Source of the DNA: Sophora flavescens
Taxonomy: Eukaryota > Streptophyta > Magnoliopsida > Fabales > Fabaceae
NCBI GenBank assembly: GCA_030762895.1
Contig: CM061069.1
Span: 4,399,178-4,463,177 of the forward strand
Length of the DNA stretch: 64,000 nucleotides
Direction of reading: 5' to 3'
Shown piece by piece: positions 11,313 to 23,900 of the stretch (the stretch's first letter is position 1; each line of letters begins with the position of its first letter). The translations under genes and the position numbers were made by a program. The notes under the pieces were generated by a model, which was not told the DNA's origin, made no database searches, and worked only from the letters and a program-made list of their open reading frames with translations.

Positions 11313-12389
11313 TGCAAACCGATATGTTTACTAGTTTGATCACAATTTCTTGTGATCTACATCCAGTCTCACACCCACCGGTATGAGAGTTCCTTCACTA
11401 ATCAGGATCTTGAGTACAACGTTCAAGAAATTTTACAACAGAGATACCCCACTCTGCAACCTACACACAACCAGGGATTCCACACCCTGAATCCAACCTA
11501 GAATAAGATCCCTCACTTCTTCCAAACCAAGAACGTAAAAAAAAAAAGAGTAGAAGAGGTTTGAATCACTCTTGAAAGTGAGAAATTACAACTTGAAGCT
11601 CTAATGATCACAATGAAAGATTGAGAGAATGAGACGCAAGGATCTCATGAGATTTCGTGTTATTTTGAGTTTGTGAAATGATAGCTAATGATTATGAACG
11701 AAAGAGATGAATAGATCTATTTATTAGGGGTTTTTGTTACGTTAAAAAAACAGATCTGACAGCTGTGAATCGATTCACAGAACCCATGAATCGATTCACA
11801 GAAAGCTGAAACACCACGAATCATGAATCTATTCATAGAGACTGATACATCGTGAATCTATTCATGAATCTATTCAAAGACTGAAACATCTAGAATCCAT
11901 TCATGAATCTATTCAGAGACTGAAACATCTTGATTCCATTCATGAATCTATTCACAGAGAGTAAAATGCTTTGAATCTATTCATACTAATCAGTGAATCT
12001 ATTCACAAAATATTTACACTAAGGTTTCAATCATCTTATTTGTAAATTTATTCGTTAAAACTTAGATTTTCAACATGAAACTCATCTAATGATCAAGTAT
12101 TATATATTCATGTATTAAGTAAAGATTTAAAACATTTGAACATGATGAATGCATGAATTCAACTTCATTATGTTAACCTATGTTGATTTTAATTTCATTT
12201 TATTTGCGTCTCATTCAAACATCTTATATGATCTTACAAATGTACTAATAAAAACATAAACCTTTAAGAACTACCCTTTGTAGATCAAAGTCTTCAAAAT
12301 TGGATATAGTTGACATGTTGTCCTTTGTCATCTTCAAAATTTTGTACTTTAAATATCCAAGTCATGCTTGGGGAATGCATTCATTCACA
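11313..12389 (-). repeat. 5' LTR of copia element 1
   Basis: Partner of 1-987. It ends GCATTCATTCACA against the first base of the 240-bp array. It carries about 90 bp (about 12160-12255) not found in the left LTR, and the same GAATCGATTC palindrome clusters (about 11765-12010). No primer binding site matching tRNA-iMet is visible at its inner edge (11214-11312). Confidence 0.85.
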
Positions 12390-15300
12390 GTGGATGGACG
12401 TGGTGTTAGGTGACGCCTTTCGCGGCGGATCCGAAGCACCAAGAGATGGGTGATCATCCTGAAGTGGCCTTGGAAGGGGTGGCAAACACCAGATCAGTGG
12501 AAGGCGCATCGGAAAGGATCCTCGCGATGTTGTTGGTTTTTAAAAATGTTCTCTTTCGATATTTATCAATTTCTTGGGGTACTCGATGGTGTGGCGAGGC
12601 TGTGGGTGCGCGTCTCCTCGACCTTGGTTGTGGACGGACGTGGTGTTAGGTGATGCCTTCCGGGGCGAAGCCGAAGCACCAAGAGACAGGTGATTGTCCT
12701 AAAGTGGCCTTGGAAGGGGTGGCAAACACCAGATCTGCTGAAGGAGCTTCGGAAAAGATCCTCGTGATGTTGATGGTTTTTAAAAATGTTGGCTTTCAAT
12801 ATTTATCAATTTCGTCGGGTACTCGATGGTGTGGAGAGGTTGCGGGTGCGCGGCTCCTCGACCTTTTCTGTGGATGGACGTGGTGTTAGGTGATGCCTTC
12901 CGAGTTGGAACCAAAGCACCAAGAGACAAGTGATCATCCTGAAGTGACCTTGGAAGTAGTGGCAAACACCGGATCGACTACAGGCGCATCGCAAAGGATC
13001 CTTCTGATGTTGTTGGTTTTTAAAAATGTTGGCTTTCGATATTTATCAATTTTGTGGGGTACTCGATGATGTGGAGAGGCTGCGGGTGTGCGGCTCCTCG
13101 ACCTTTTCTGTATATGGACGTGGTGTTAGGTGATGCCTTCCGGGGCGGAGCTGAAGCACCAAGAGACAGGTGATCATCCTGAAGTGACCTTGGAAGTGGT
13201 GGCAAACACCAGATTGGCTCAAGGCACATTGGAAAAGATCATCGTGATGTTGCTGGTTTTTAAAAATGTTGTCTTTTGATATTAATCAATATTAAGGGGT
13301 AATCGATTGTGTGGAGAGGCTGTGGGTGCGAGGCTCCTTGACCTTGGGTGTGGATGTTCGTGGTGTTAGGTGATGCCTTCCGTGGCGGAGCCGAAGCACC
13401 AAGAGACGGGTGATTGTCCTGAAGTGGCCTTGGAAGTGGTGGCAAACACCGGATCGACTGAAGGCGCATCAGAAAGGATACTCGTGATGTTGTTGGTTTT
13501 TAAAATGTTGGCTTTCGATATTAATCAATTTTGTGGGGTACTCGATGGTGTGGTGAGGTTGTGGGTGAGTGGATCCTCGACCATGGCTGTGGTTGGACGG
13601 GGTGTTAGGTGATGCCTTCTAGGGCGGAGCGGAAGCACCAGGAGACTGGTGATTCTCCTAAAATGGCCTTGGAAGTGGTGGCAAACACAAGATCTGCTGA
13701 AGGCACAATGGAAAGGATCCTCGTGATGTTGTTGGTTTTTAAAAATGTTGGCTTTCGATATTTATCAATTTGGTGGGGTACTCGATGGTGTGGTGAGGTC
13801 GTGGGTGCGCGGCTCCTCGACCCTTTCTGTGGCTGGACGTGGTGTTAGTAGATGCCTTCCATGGCGGAGCCGAAGCACCAAGAGACGGGTGATTGTCCAG
13901 AAGTGACCTTGGAAGTGGTGGCAAACACCGGATCGACTGAAGGCACATCAGAAAGGATCCTTCCGATGTTGTTGTTTTAAAAAAAATTGGCTTTCGATAT
14001 TTATCAATTTTGTGGGGTACTCGATGGTGTGGGGAGGCTATGGGTGCACGACTCCACTACCTTGGTTGTGGAAGGATGTGGTGTTGGTAGATGCCTTCCG
14101 GGGCGGTGCCGAAGCACCAAGACATGGGAGATCGTCCTGAAGTGTCCTTGGAAGGGGTGACAAATACCAGATCGGTTGAAGCCGCATCGAAAAAGATCCT
14201 CTTGATGTTGTTGGTTTTTAAAAATGTTGGCTTTCGATATTTATCAATATTGTGGGGTACTCGATGGTGTGGCGAGGCTATGGGTGCGCGGCTCCTCGAA
14301 CATGGTTGTGGATGGATGTGGTGTTAGGTGATGCCTTCCGGGGTGGAGCCGAAGCACCAAGAGTTGGGTGATCGTCCTGAAGTGACCTTGGAAGGGGTGT
14401 CAAACACCAGATCAGCTGAAGGGGAATCGGAAAGGATCCTGTTGATGTTGTTGGTTTTTAAAAATATTGGCTTTCGATATTTATCAATTTCGTGGGGTAC
14501 TCGATGGTGTGGCGATGATGTGGGTGCGCGGCTTCTCAACTTTCGTTGTGGATGGACGTGGTGTTTGGTGATGCCTTCTGGGGTGGAACCAAAGCACCAA
14601 GAGTCAGGTCGTCATCCTGAAATTGCCTTGGAAGGGGTGGCAAACAGCAGATCGCCTAAAGGAGCATCGGAAAGGATCCTTGTGATATTGTTGGTTTTTA
14701 AAAATGTTGGCTTTCGATATTTATCAATTTCGTGGGGTACACGATAGTGTGGCGAGGTTGTGGGAGCGCGGCTCCTCGTCCTATGTTGTGGAAAGATGTG
14801 GTGTTAGTTGATTCCTTCCGGGGCGGAGTCGAAGCACCAAGACAAGGGAGATCGTCCTGAAGTGGCCTTGGAAGGGGTGAAAAATACCAGATAGGCTGAA
14901 GGAGTATCGAAAAATATCCTCTTCATGTTGTTGGTTTTTAAAAATGTTGGCTTTCGATATTTATCAATATTGTGGGGCACTCGATGGTGTGGCGAGGCTA
15001 TGGGTGCACGGCTCCACGACCATGGTTGTGGATGGACGTGGTGTTAGGTGGTGCCTTCCGGGACAGAGCCGAAGCACCAAGAGACGGGCGATCGTCCAGA
15101 AGTGGCCTTGGAAGGGGTGCCAAACACCAGTTCAGCTGAAGGGGCATCGGAAAGGATCCTCTTGATGTTGTTGGTTTTTAAAAATATTGGCTTTCGATAT
15201 TTGTCAATTTCGTGGGGTACTGGATGGTGTGGCGAGGCTATGGGTGCGCGGCTTCTCAACTTTCGTTGTGGATGGACGGGGTGTTAGGTGATGCCTTCCG

Positions 15301-18300
15301 GGATGGAGCAGAAGCACCAAGAGACGGGTGATCGTCCTGAAGTGGGCTTGTATGGGGTGCCAAACACCAGATCGGCTGAAAGCGGATAGGAATGGATCCC
15401 CGTGATGTTGTTGGTTTTTAAAAATCATGGCTTCCGATATTATTCAATTTGATGGGGTACTCAATGGTGTGGTGAGGCTGTGGGTGTGCGCGGCTCCTCG
15501 ACCTTTTTTGTGGATGGACGAGGTGTTAGGTGATGCCTTTCGGGGCAGAGCCAAAGCACCAAGAGACGCACGATCGTCCTGAAGTGGCCTTGGAAGTGGT
15601 GGCAAACACCGGATCGATTGAAGGCCCATTGGAATGGATCCTTGCGATGTTGTTGGTTTTTAAAAATGTTGGCTTTCGATATTTATCAATTTTGTGGGGT
15701 ACTCGATGGTGTGGCGAGGCTGAGGGTGCACGGCTTCTCGACTTTTGTTGTGGATGGACGTGGTGTTAAGTGATGCCTTCCGGGGTGGAATCGAAGCACC
15801 AAGAGACGGGTCATCGCCCTGAAGTCACCTTTGAAGTGGTGGCCAAAACCAGAACGCCTGAAGGCACATCGGAAAGGATCCTTGCGATGTTGTTCGTTTT
15901 AAAAATGTTGGCATTCGATATTTATCAATTTTTTGGGGTAATCGATGGTGTGGCGAGGCTGTGGGTGCACGGCTCCTCGACCTTGGTTGTGTAAGGACAT
16001 GGTGTTAGTAGATGACTTCCGGGGTGGAGCCGAAGCACCAAGACATGGGAGATCGTCTTGAAGTAGCCTTGGAAGGGGTTACAGATACCAGATCGGCTGA
16101 AGGCGCATCGGAAAAGATCTTCTTGATGTTGTTGGTTTTTTTAAAAAAATTCTTTTGATATTTATCAATATTGTGGGGTACTCGATGGTGTGGCGAGGCT
16201 ATGGGTGCGCGGCTCCTCGACCATGGTTGTGGATGGACGTGGTGTTAGGTGATGCCTTCCGGGGCGGAGCCGAAGCAACAAGGGACGGGAGATCGTACTG
16301 AAGTGGCCTTGGAAGGGGTGCCAAACACTAGATCGACTGAAGGGGCATCGGAAAGGATCCTCTTGATGTTGTTGATTTTTAAAAAATTTGGCTTTCGATA
16401 TTTATCAATTTCGTGGGGTACTCGATGGGTGGCGATGCCGTGGATGCGCGGCTTCTCGACTTTCGTTGTGGATGGACGTGGTGTTGGGTAATGCCTTCCG
16501 GGGCGGAACCAAAGCACCATGAGTCAGGTCGTCATCCTGAAGTCGCCTTGGAAGGGGTGGCAAACACCAGATCACCTGAAGGCGAATCGGGAAGGATCCT
16601 TGCGATGTTGTTGGTTTTTAAAAATGTTGCTTTCGATATTTATCAATTTCGTGGGGTACTCGATAGTGTGGCGAGGTTGTGGGAGCGTGGCTCCTCGCCC
16701 TATGTTGTGGAAGGACGTGGTGTTAGTAGATGCTTCCGGGGCGGAGCCGAAGCACCAAGACATGGGAGATCGTCCTGAAGTGGCCTTGGAAGGGGTGACA
16801 AATACCAGATCGGCGAAAGGCGCATCGGAAAATATCCTCTTGATGTTATTGGTTTTTAAAAAAATTCGGTTTCAATATTTATCAATATTGTGGGGTACTC
16901 GATGTGTGGCGAGGCTATGGGTGTGCGGCTCCACGACCATGGTTGTGGATGGACGTGGTGTTAGGTGATGCCTTCCGGGGTGGAGCCGAAGCACCAAGAG
17001 ACGGGTGATCGTCCTGAAGTGGCCTTGGAAGGGGTGCCAAACACTAGATCAGCTGAAGGGGCATCGGAAAGGATCCTCTTGATGTTGTTGGTTTTTAAAA
17101 ATATTGGTTTTCGATATTTGTCAATTTCGTGGGGTACTCGATGGTCTGGCGAGGTTATGGGTGCGCGGCTTCTCGACTTTCGATGTGGATGGACGGGGTG
17201 TTAGGTGATGCCTTCCGGGGCGGAACCGAAGCACCAAGAGACGGGTGATCGTCCTGTAGTGGCCTTGGAAGGGGTGGCAAATACCAGATCGCCTGAAGGC
17301 ACATCGGAAAGGATCCTTGCGATGTTGTTGGTTTTTAAAAATGTTGGCTTTCAATTTTTATCAATTTCAGGGGGCACTTGATGGTGTGGCGAGGTTGTGG
17401 GTGTGCGGCTCCTCGACCTTTGTTGTGGAAAGACGTGGTGTTAGTAGATGCCTTCAGGAGTGGAGCCGAAGCACCAAGAGACGGGTGATCGTCCTGAAGT
17501 GGCCTTGGAAGTGGTGGCAAACACCGGATCGATTGAAGGCGCATTGGAATCGATCATTGCGATGTTGTTGGTTTTTAAAAATCTATGCTTTCGATATTTA
17601 TCAATTTCATGGGGTACTCGATGGTGTGGCAAGGCTGAGGGTGCACGGCTTCTCGACCTTTTCTGTGGATGGACGTGGTTTTAGGTGATGCCTTCCGTGG
17701 TGGAGCCGAAGCACCAAGAGACGGGTGATTGTCCTGAAGTGGCCTTGGAAGTTGTGGCAAACACCGGATCGACTGAAGTCGGATCGGAAAGGATCCTTGC
17801 GATGTTGTTAGTTTTTAAAAATTTTGGCTTTTGATAGTTGTCAATTTCGTGGGGTACACGATGGTGTGCGCGAGACAGTGGGTGCGCGGCTCCTCGACCT
17901 TGGTTGTGGATGGACGTGGTGTTAGGTGATGCCTTCCGGGGTGGAGACGAAGCACCAAGAGACAGGTGATCATCCTCAAGTGGACTTGGAAGGGGTGGCA
18001 AATACCAGATCGGCTGAAGGCACATCGGAAAAGATCCTCGTCATGTTGCTGGTTTTTAAAAATGTTGGCTTTCGATATTAATCAATATTATGAGGTACTT
18101 GATTGGGTGGTGAGGCTGTGGGTGTGCGGATCCTCGACCTTGGGTGTGGATGGATGTGGTGTTAGGTGATGCCTTCCGTGACGGAGCCGAAGCACCAAGA
18201 GATGGATGATTGTCCGGAAGTGGCCTTCGAAGTGGTGGCAAACACCGGATCGACTGAAGGCGATCGGAAAGGATCCTCATGATGGTGTTGGTTTTTAAAA

Positions 18301-20141
18301 TGTTGGCTTTCGATATTACTCAATTTTGTGGGGTACTCGATGGTGTGGTGAGGCTGTTGGTGTGCGGATCCTCGACGTTGGTTGTGGTTGGACGGGGTGC
18401 TAGGTGATGCCTTCCAGGGCAGAGTCGAAGCACCAAGAGACTGGTGATTCTCCTGAAGTTGCCTTGGAAGTGGTGGCAAACACTAGATCTACTGAAGACG
18501 CAACGGAAAGGATCCTTGTGATGTTGTTGGTTTTTTAAAATGTTGGCCTTCGATATTTATCAATTTGGTGGGGTACTCGATGGTGTGGTGAGGTTGTTGG
18601 TGTGCGGCACCTCAACCTTTTCTGTGGCTGGACGTGGTGTTATTAGATGTCTTCAGTGGCGGAGCCGACGCACCAAGAGATGGGTGATTGTCCTAAAGTT
18701 ACCATGGAAGTGGTGGCAAACACCGGATCGACTGAAGGCGCATTAGAAAGGATCCTTGCGATGTTGTTGGTTTTTAAAAAAATTGGCTTTCGATATTTAT
18801 CAATTTCGTGGGGTACTCGATGGTGTGGCGAGGCTGTGGGTGTGCGGCTCCTCGACCCTGGTTGTGGAAAGACGTGGTGTTGGTAGATGCCTTCTGGGGC
18901 AAAGCCGAAGCACCAAGACATGGGAGATCGTCCTGAAGTGGCCTTGGAAGGGGTGACAAATACCAGATCGGTTGAAGGCGTATCGGAAAATATCCTCTTG
19001 ATGTTGTTGGTTTTTAAAAATGTTGGCTTTCGATATTTATCAATATTGTGGGGTACTCGATGGTGTGGCGAGGCGATGGGTGTGCGGCTCCTCGACCATG
19101 GTTGTGGATGGACGTGGTGTTAGCTGATGCCTTCCGGGGCGGAGCCGAATCACCAAAAGACGGGTGATCTTCCTCAATTGGCCTTGGAAGGGGTGCGAAA
19201 CACCAGATCGGCTGAAGGGGCATCGGAAAGGATCCTCTTGATGTTGTTGATTTTAAAAAATATTGGCTTTCGATATTTATCAATTTCGTGGGGTACTCGA
19301 TGGGTGGCGATGCTATGGGTGCGCGGCTTCTCGACTTTCGTTGTGCATGGACGTGGTGTTTGGTGATGCCTTCCCGGGCGGAACCAAAGCACCAAGAGAC
19401 AGGTCGTCATCCTGAAGTCGCCTTGGAAGGGGTGGCAAACACCAGATCGCCTGAAGGCGAATCGGAAAGGATCCTTGCGAAGTTGTTGGTTTTTAAAAAT
19501 GTTGTCTTTCGATATTTATCAATTTCGTGGGGTACTGGATTGTGTGGCGAGGTTGTGAGTGCGCGGCTCCTCGCCCTATGTTGTGGAAGGACGTGGTGTT
19601 AGTAGATGCCTTTCGGGGCGGAGCCGAAGCAGCAAGACATGGGAGATCGTCCAGAAGTGGCCTTGGAAGGGGTGACAAATACCAGATCGGCTGAAGGCGC
19701 ATCGGAAAAGATCCTCTTGATGTTGTTGGTTTTTAAAAATGTTGGCTTTCGATATTTATCAATATTGTGGGGTACTCGATGGTGTGGCGAGGCTATGGGT
19801 GCGTGGCTCCTCGACCATGGTTGTGGATGAACGTGGTGTTAGGTGATGCCTTCCCAGGCGGAGTCGAAGCACCAAGAGACGGGTGATCATCCTGAAGTGG
19901 CCTTGGAAGGGGTGCCAAACACTAGATCGACTGAAGGGGCATCGGAAAGGATCCTCTTGATGTTGTTGGTTTTTAAAAATATTCGCTTTCGATATTTGTC
20001 AATTTCGTGGGGTACTCGATGGTGTTGCGAGGCTATGGGTGCGCGGCTTCTCGACTTTCGTTGTGGATGGACGGGGTGTTAGGTGATGCCTTCCGGGGCG
20101 GTACTGAAGTAACAAGAGACAGGTGATCGTCCTGAAATGGC
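12390..20141. repeat. Tandem array of 240-bp units (32 complete plus partial)
   Basis: The marker TGGATGGACGTGGTGTTAG recurs at 12391, 12631, 12871, 13111, 13351 and so on to 20066, with an average spacing of 239.8 bp. Because 240 is 80 codons, frames on both strands repeat unit by unit, giving many 60-80 codon ORFs that are not separate genes. Distinct unit types recur in fixed order: type X (CAAGACATGGGAGATCG, TATCAATATTGTGG), type Y (GGGGCATCGGAAAGG, CTTTCGTTG) and type Z (GTCGTCATCCTGAA). The block X-Y-Z-X-Y is found at 14069-15268, 15990-17186 and 18866-20066. The right end fuses with the env-like ORF of copia element 2, and the left end is cut by copia element 1. I do not recognise it as a named satellite. 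Confidence 0.95.
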
Positions 20142-20437
20142 CTTGGACGAGATGGTGATGAAGGCATGATCTTCATCAATATCACCGGAGATCATGAAGG
20201 TTGTGCTGTCCTTGGTGACTTTAGAGTTTTTCCAGAAGTCCCTTACCAAGGAAGGATAGACATCTTCCATAATCTGGAAGAATGGTAGCCACCCAACATG
20301 CTCGATTTCTAGCTTGACATCTAGTCCTCTGCTCTTCAACTCAAGTTAGGGATCCTTCCAGGATGCACTTTCTTTAGTTCTGTTAAAGAAAGTCTGGATC
20401 TTTCAGCAACACCTTCAAGAAAACTTTTGGGTGCCAT
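20142..20437 (-). pseudogene. Env-like ORF of copia element 2 (N-terminal part, fused to array)
   Basis: The minus-strand ATG at 20437 begins MAPKSFLEGVAERSRLSLTE. After about 36 codons a frame change near 20340 leads to a second frame containing DVKLEIEHVGWLPFFQIMED and YPSLVRDFWKNSKVTKD, which runs on into the first unit of the 240-bp array. The style (Trp-rich strand, YPxLVRxFW) is like the env-like/transposon-protein ORF of SIRE-type copia elements, and it lies just downstream of RNase H. It is truncated by the array, so only about 100 residues remain. No transmembrane segment is seen in this part. Confidence 0.5.
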
Positions 20438-20834
20438 TATTCCAGAGGAGAAGATTTTTAGGGTTTGGAAAGGAATGGTTTCGAAGAGATGAAGACGAAG
20501 AGAGTTCAGAGAGAGATTGTGAGCAAGAGACTTTGAGTGGGTAGTTTTGAAACGACACGAATTCCTTTTGTTAAAACACTTGAGTGTTTTTTGCGTTGGC
20601 AAAGAGGAGAGAGAGATTATTTCTATAAACAACAATAAATTTTGAAAAGACATTTGTAAATTAAATGAAACATTTTTCAGAAAAGGAGGGGAAAAAATAC
20701 AATGCACATGTGTCTCAGCCAGGGTTTAGAACTGATTGCTTTTAGCAACGTCATCAGACGCTTAGCTTAAATTAGACGAGTCAAATAGATATAAAATTTA
20801 GACAGGTAAAATTTTCAGACATATCAGTAAGCAC
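20438..20834 (-). other. Leader between pol and env-like ORF of copia element 2
   Basis: About 400 bp between the RNase H stop and the env-like ATG. It is pyrimidine-rich on the minus strand near the ATG (AATCTCTCTCTGAACTCTC). Frames upstream of the ATG (20707 onward) look like leader, not coding sequence. Confidence 0.5.
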
Positions 20835-22222
20835 TCATTCAGACACATTATGCATATTAAGATTCCTTCTAATAAAAACAAATCTATCTTTACTTAATGG
20901 TTTTGTAAAGATATCTGCCCACTGATATTCAGTGGTTTCAAACTTAATTTCAAAAACACCCTTTTGAACATAATCTCTAATAAAATGATGCTTAATTTCT
21001 ATATGTTTTGCTCTAGAATGTTGTATGGGATTCTTAGACAGATTACTAGCACTATTATTATCACACCAAACAGGTATATTGTGCTCAAACATTGAATAAT
21101 CCTCAAGTTGATATTTTACCCAAAGCAGTTGTGAACAACAACTGGCTGCAGATATATACTCAGCTTCAGTAGTTGATAGAGCAATGGTACTTTGCCTTTT
21201 GCTTGACCAGGAGATCATATTTGCTCCAATGAAGTGACATCCTCCACTGGTACTTTTTCTATCAATTCTATCCCCAACAAAATCATCATCACAGAATCTA
21301 GCTAACCTGAAATCTTCAACTTTCTTATATAATAGACCAAGGTTAGTGGTTCTAATCAAATATCTGAAAAATTCTTTTAAGAGACTTATGGTGAGATTCT
21401 TTAGGGTCTGATTGAAATCTAGCACAAAGACAAACACTGAATTGAATATCAGGTCTGCTAGCAGTTAAATACAAAAGAGATCCAATCATACCACGGTAGA
21501 CATTTTGGTCTACCTTTTTACCTTCCTCATCCTTGTTTAGAATAATTGATGGGTGCATGGGAGTACTCATAGGCTTTGAATTTTCCATTTTGTACTTTTT
21601 CAGAAGTTCCTTGGTGTACTTATGTTGTTGAATATATATTCCATCACTTGTCTATTTTATTTGAAGACCAAGGAAGAACTTCAGTTCTCCCATCATTCTC
21701 ATTTCAAATTCATTCTGCATCAACTCAGAACTCTTTGCAGAGTTTTTAATTAGTAGCACCAAATATAGTATCATCAACATAAATCTGTACTACTACGAAG
21801 TCTTTCTTTGAGCATTTCTTAAAAAGTGTAGTGTCTATTTTTCCTCTAATGAAATTATTTTCCATTAGATATGTGCTTAGCCTATCATACAAAGCTCTTG
21901 GAGCTTGTTTGAGTCCATATAAAGCTTACTTAAGCTTATAGACATGGTGAGGATTTTCAGAGTCCTCAAAACCAGGAGGTTGCTTCACATACACTTCTTC
22001 CTCAATTATTCCTTTTAGGAATGCACTTTTAACATCCATTTGATAAAGAGTTATATCATGTTGAGTAGCATATGACATGAGAATTCTAATTGCTTATAAT
22101 CTAGCTACAGGTGCAAAAGTTTCAGTAAAACCAATACCTTTTTGTTGATTATAACCTTTAGCAACTAATCTTGCTTTGTTTCTTACCACTTTTCCATCTT
22201 CATCCAGTTTGTTTCTAAATAA
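20835..22222 (-). pseudogene. RT-RNase H of copia element 2
   Basis: Minus strand. RT (about 22222-21600) shows ARLVAKGYNQQKGIG, YQMDVKSAFLKG, a YGLKQAPRALYD segment and the catalytic YVDD as IYVDDTIFGATN (21770-21781), with at least three stops. 21588-21352 and 21437-20835 carry the RT end and RNase H (DRKSTSGGCHFIGANMISW, LSTTEAEYISAASCC, WADIFTKPL) with a frameshift near 21400. RNase H is the best-preserved portion. Closest relative in the window is the pol of element 1, but the two belong to distinct lineages by sequence. Confidence 0.9.
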
Positions 22223-23520
22223 TCATCTGGTTCCAATAACAGATTTCTCCTTGGGTTTAGAAACTAGAGTCCGGACATCATTTCTCTTGAACTGATTTAG
22301 TTCTTCTTCCATGGCTAGAATCCAGCTTTCATCTTGCATGGCTTCTTTAATCTTTTTGGGTTCCAAATCTGATATGAAGGCCATGTTGTTGTTTTCGTTG
22401 AAAGCAGATCTAGTTATAACTCCTTGAGATGGAATTCCAATAATAAAATCTTCTGGATGATAGGTCTTGAATTTCCAATCTTTCTTTAAACTCTGAGTTT
22501 CAAACGCATCATCATTTGTCTGAAATTCAGACACTTCTACTTTTGGTTTGTCTGAAGATTCTTCCATTGCAGGATTAAGACCAATACCTACAACATCCTC
22601 TTCTAGATCTGATAGTTCCCTACCAGTCTTCAAACCATCATTAAACTTTACATGAATTGATTCTTCTACAACAGAAGTTCTAGAGTTAAAGATTCTAAAA
22701 GCTTTAGACATTTCAGAATATCCAATGAATATGCCTTTATCTACTTTTGAGTCAAATTTGCCAAATGATCTTTTGAATTAAGAATATAACATTCACATCC
22801 AAATACATGAAAATATGATATGTTGGGTTTTCTACCTTTCCACAATTCATAAGGAGTCTTATTTAGGATAGGTCTAATCAGTATTCTGTTTTGCACATAA
22901 CAAGTAGTGTTAATGGCTTCTCCCTAGAAGTACTTAGGAAGATTATTTTCATTTAGCATTGTTCTTCCCATCTCCTGAAGAGATCTGTTCTGTCTCTCAA
23001 CCACTCCATTTTGCTGTGGAGTTCTAGGTGCAGAGAAATTGTCAGAAATACCATTTTCCTCACAGAACAGTTTGAACTGCTCATTTTCAAATTCCCCTCC
23101 ATGATCACTTCTAATAGCAGAAATACAGAAACCTTGCTCATTTTGTACTCTCTTACTAAATATTGTAAAGACCTTATAAGACTAATCCTTGTGGGTTAAG
23201 AAGAGTACCCATGTAAATCTAGAATAGTCATCAACTATGACAAAACCATATTTCTTTCCACCTAGGCTAGCTACACTGACTGATCCAAACAGGTCCATGT
23301 GTAATAGTCGCAAAGGTCTAGAGGAAGTGACTTCTTTCTTACATTTGAAACTTGATTTTACTTGTTTACCTCTCTGACATGCATCACACAATATCTTTCT
23401 TAAAGGAAATATCAGGTAATCCTCTCACAAGGTTATGCTTTTTCCATTTAATTAGAAATTTTTTTCATACTAACATGTCCTAGTTTTTTGTGCCATAGCC
23501 ACTTTTCATCCTGTTTAGAC
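22223..23520 (-). pseudogene. Integrase and RT linker of copia element 2
   Basis: The minus-strand frames 23391-23182 (CDACQRGKQVKSSF, HMDLFGSVSVASLGGKKY, VDDYSRFTWV) and 23141-22953 and onward (SDHGGEFEN, PQQNGVVERQNRSLQEM) are the copia integrase core with its D-D-E residues present. A stop lies at about 22930 (YF*GEA) and there is a further stop at about 23180. 22711-22223 holds the chromodomain-less linker before RT. Integrase joins the DNA copy to the host chromosome. Confidence 0.85.
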
Positions 23521-23900
23521 ATAAAGCATGTTACACTTTGATCTGAAAGTTCAGACAGGTCAATCCTATACAGATTGTTTTACCTTTTAACATAAAATAG
23601 GGTCTTTCCACTATTGTCATTGACTATGCATGCATCTTTAGAAAAAGATACAGAAAATCCACTATCAATAATTAACTTATGCTAAGCAGATTATGTTTCA
23701 GCCCTTTCACATATAAAACATCACAGATAATGGGCAAGGGAGGTTTACCACCAATTTTACCTACACAACAACTTTTCCTTTCTGATTGCCACCAAAAGTC
23801 AAATGTCCACCTTTCTTAGGTTGGAGGGCTAGGAACATAGACCTTTCTCCTGTCATGTGTCGCGAGCATCCATTGTGCAGGTACCATGACAGGTGTTTCT
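23521..23900 (-). pseudogene. Protease of copia element 2 with altered active site
   Basis: Next to gag the minus strand reads WYLHNGCSRHMTGE where copia proteases have the active-site Asp-Ser-Gly. The catalytic Asp and Ser codons (23872-23877) are His and Asn here. The next 80 codons have several stops (for example after GKVVV). This removes the enzyme that would cut Gag-Pol. Confidence 0.75.

Larger units (their letters stand above)
1..12389 (-). mobile_element. Ty1/copia element 1 (SIRE/Maximus-like), internally deleted
   Basis: Two direct repeats of about 1 kb (about 1-987 and 11313-12389) flank, in minus orientation, gag (to 11213), a protease start, RT and RNase H (to 7585), and remains of an additional ORF (about 7150-1350). 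A polypurine tract lies next to the left LTR. The gag-PR-(IN)-RT-RH order with an extra downstream ORF is that of SIRE/Maximus copia elements. Integrase is missing and all ORFs carry stops, so the copy cannot move by itself. A solo gypsy LTR (2919-6868) is nested in it. The right LTR ends directly against the 240-bp tandem array, so the element appears inserted in that array; its left target duplication lies outside the window. I see no tRNA-iMet primer site next to the right LTR, so that LTR boundary is uncertain. Confidence 0.85.

Noticed and set aside
12410..20082. Dozens of 60-140 codon ORFs on both strands
   Set aside because: They repeat with the 240-bp unit and share its variants; they are frames of a tandem repeat, not separate genes.
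12390..20141. CRISPR-like regular array
   Set aside because: The entire 240-bp unit is conserved, with no unique spacers, in a plant nuclear context.
20336..20707. 123-codon ORF as a full protein
   Set aside because: The first 90 codons read leader sequence; the internal ATG at 20437 (MAPKSF) is the more likely start of the env-like ORF.
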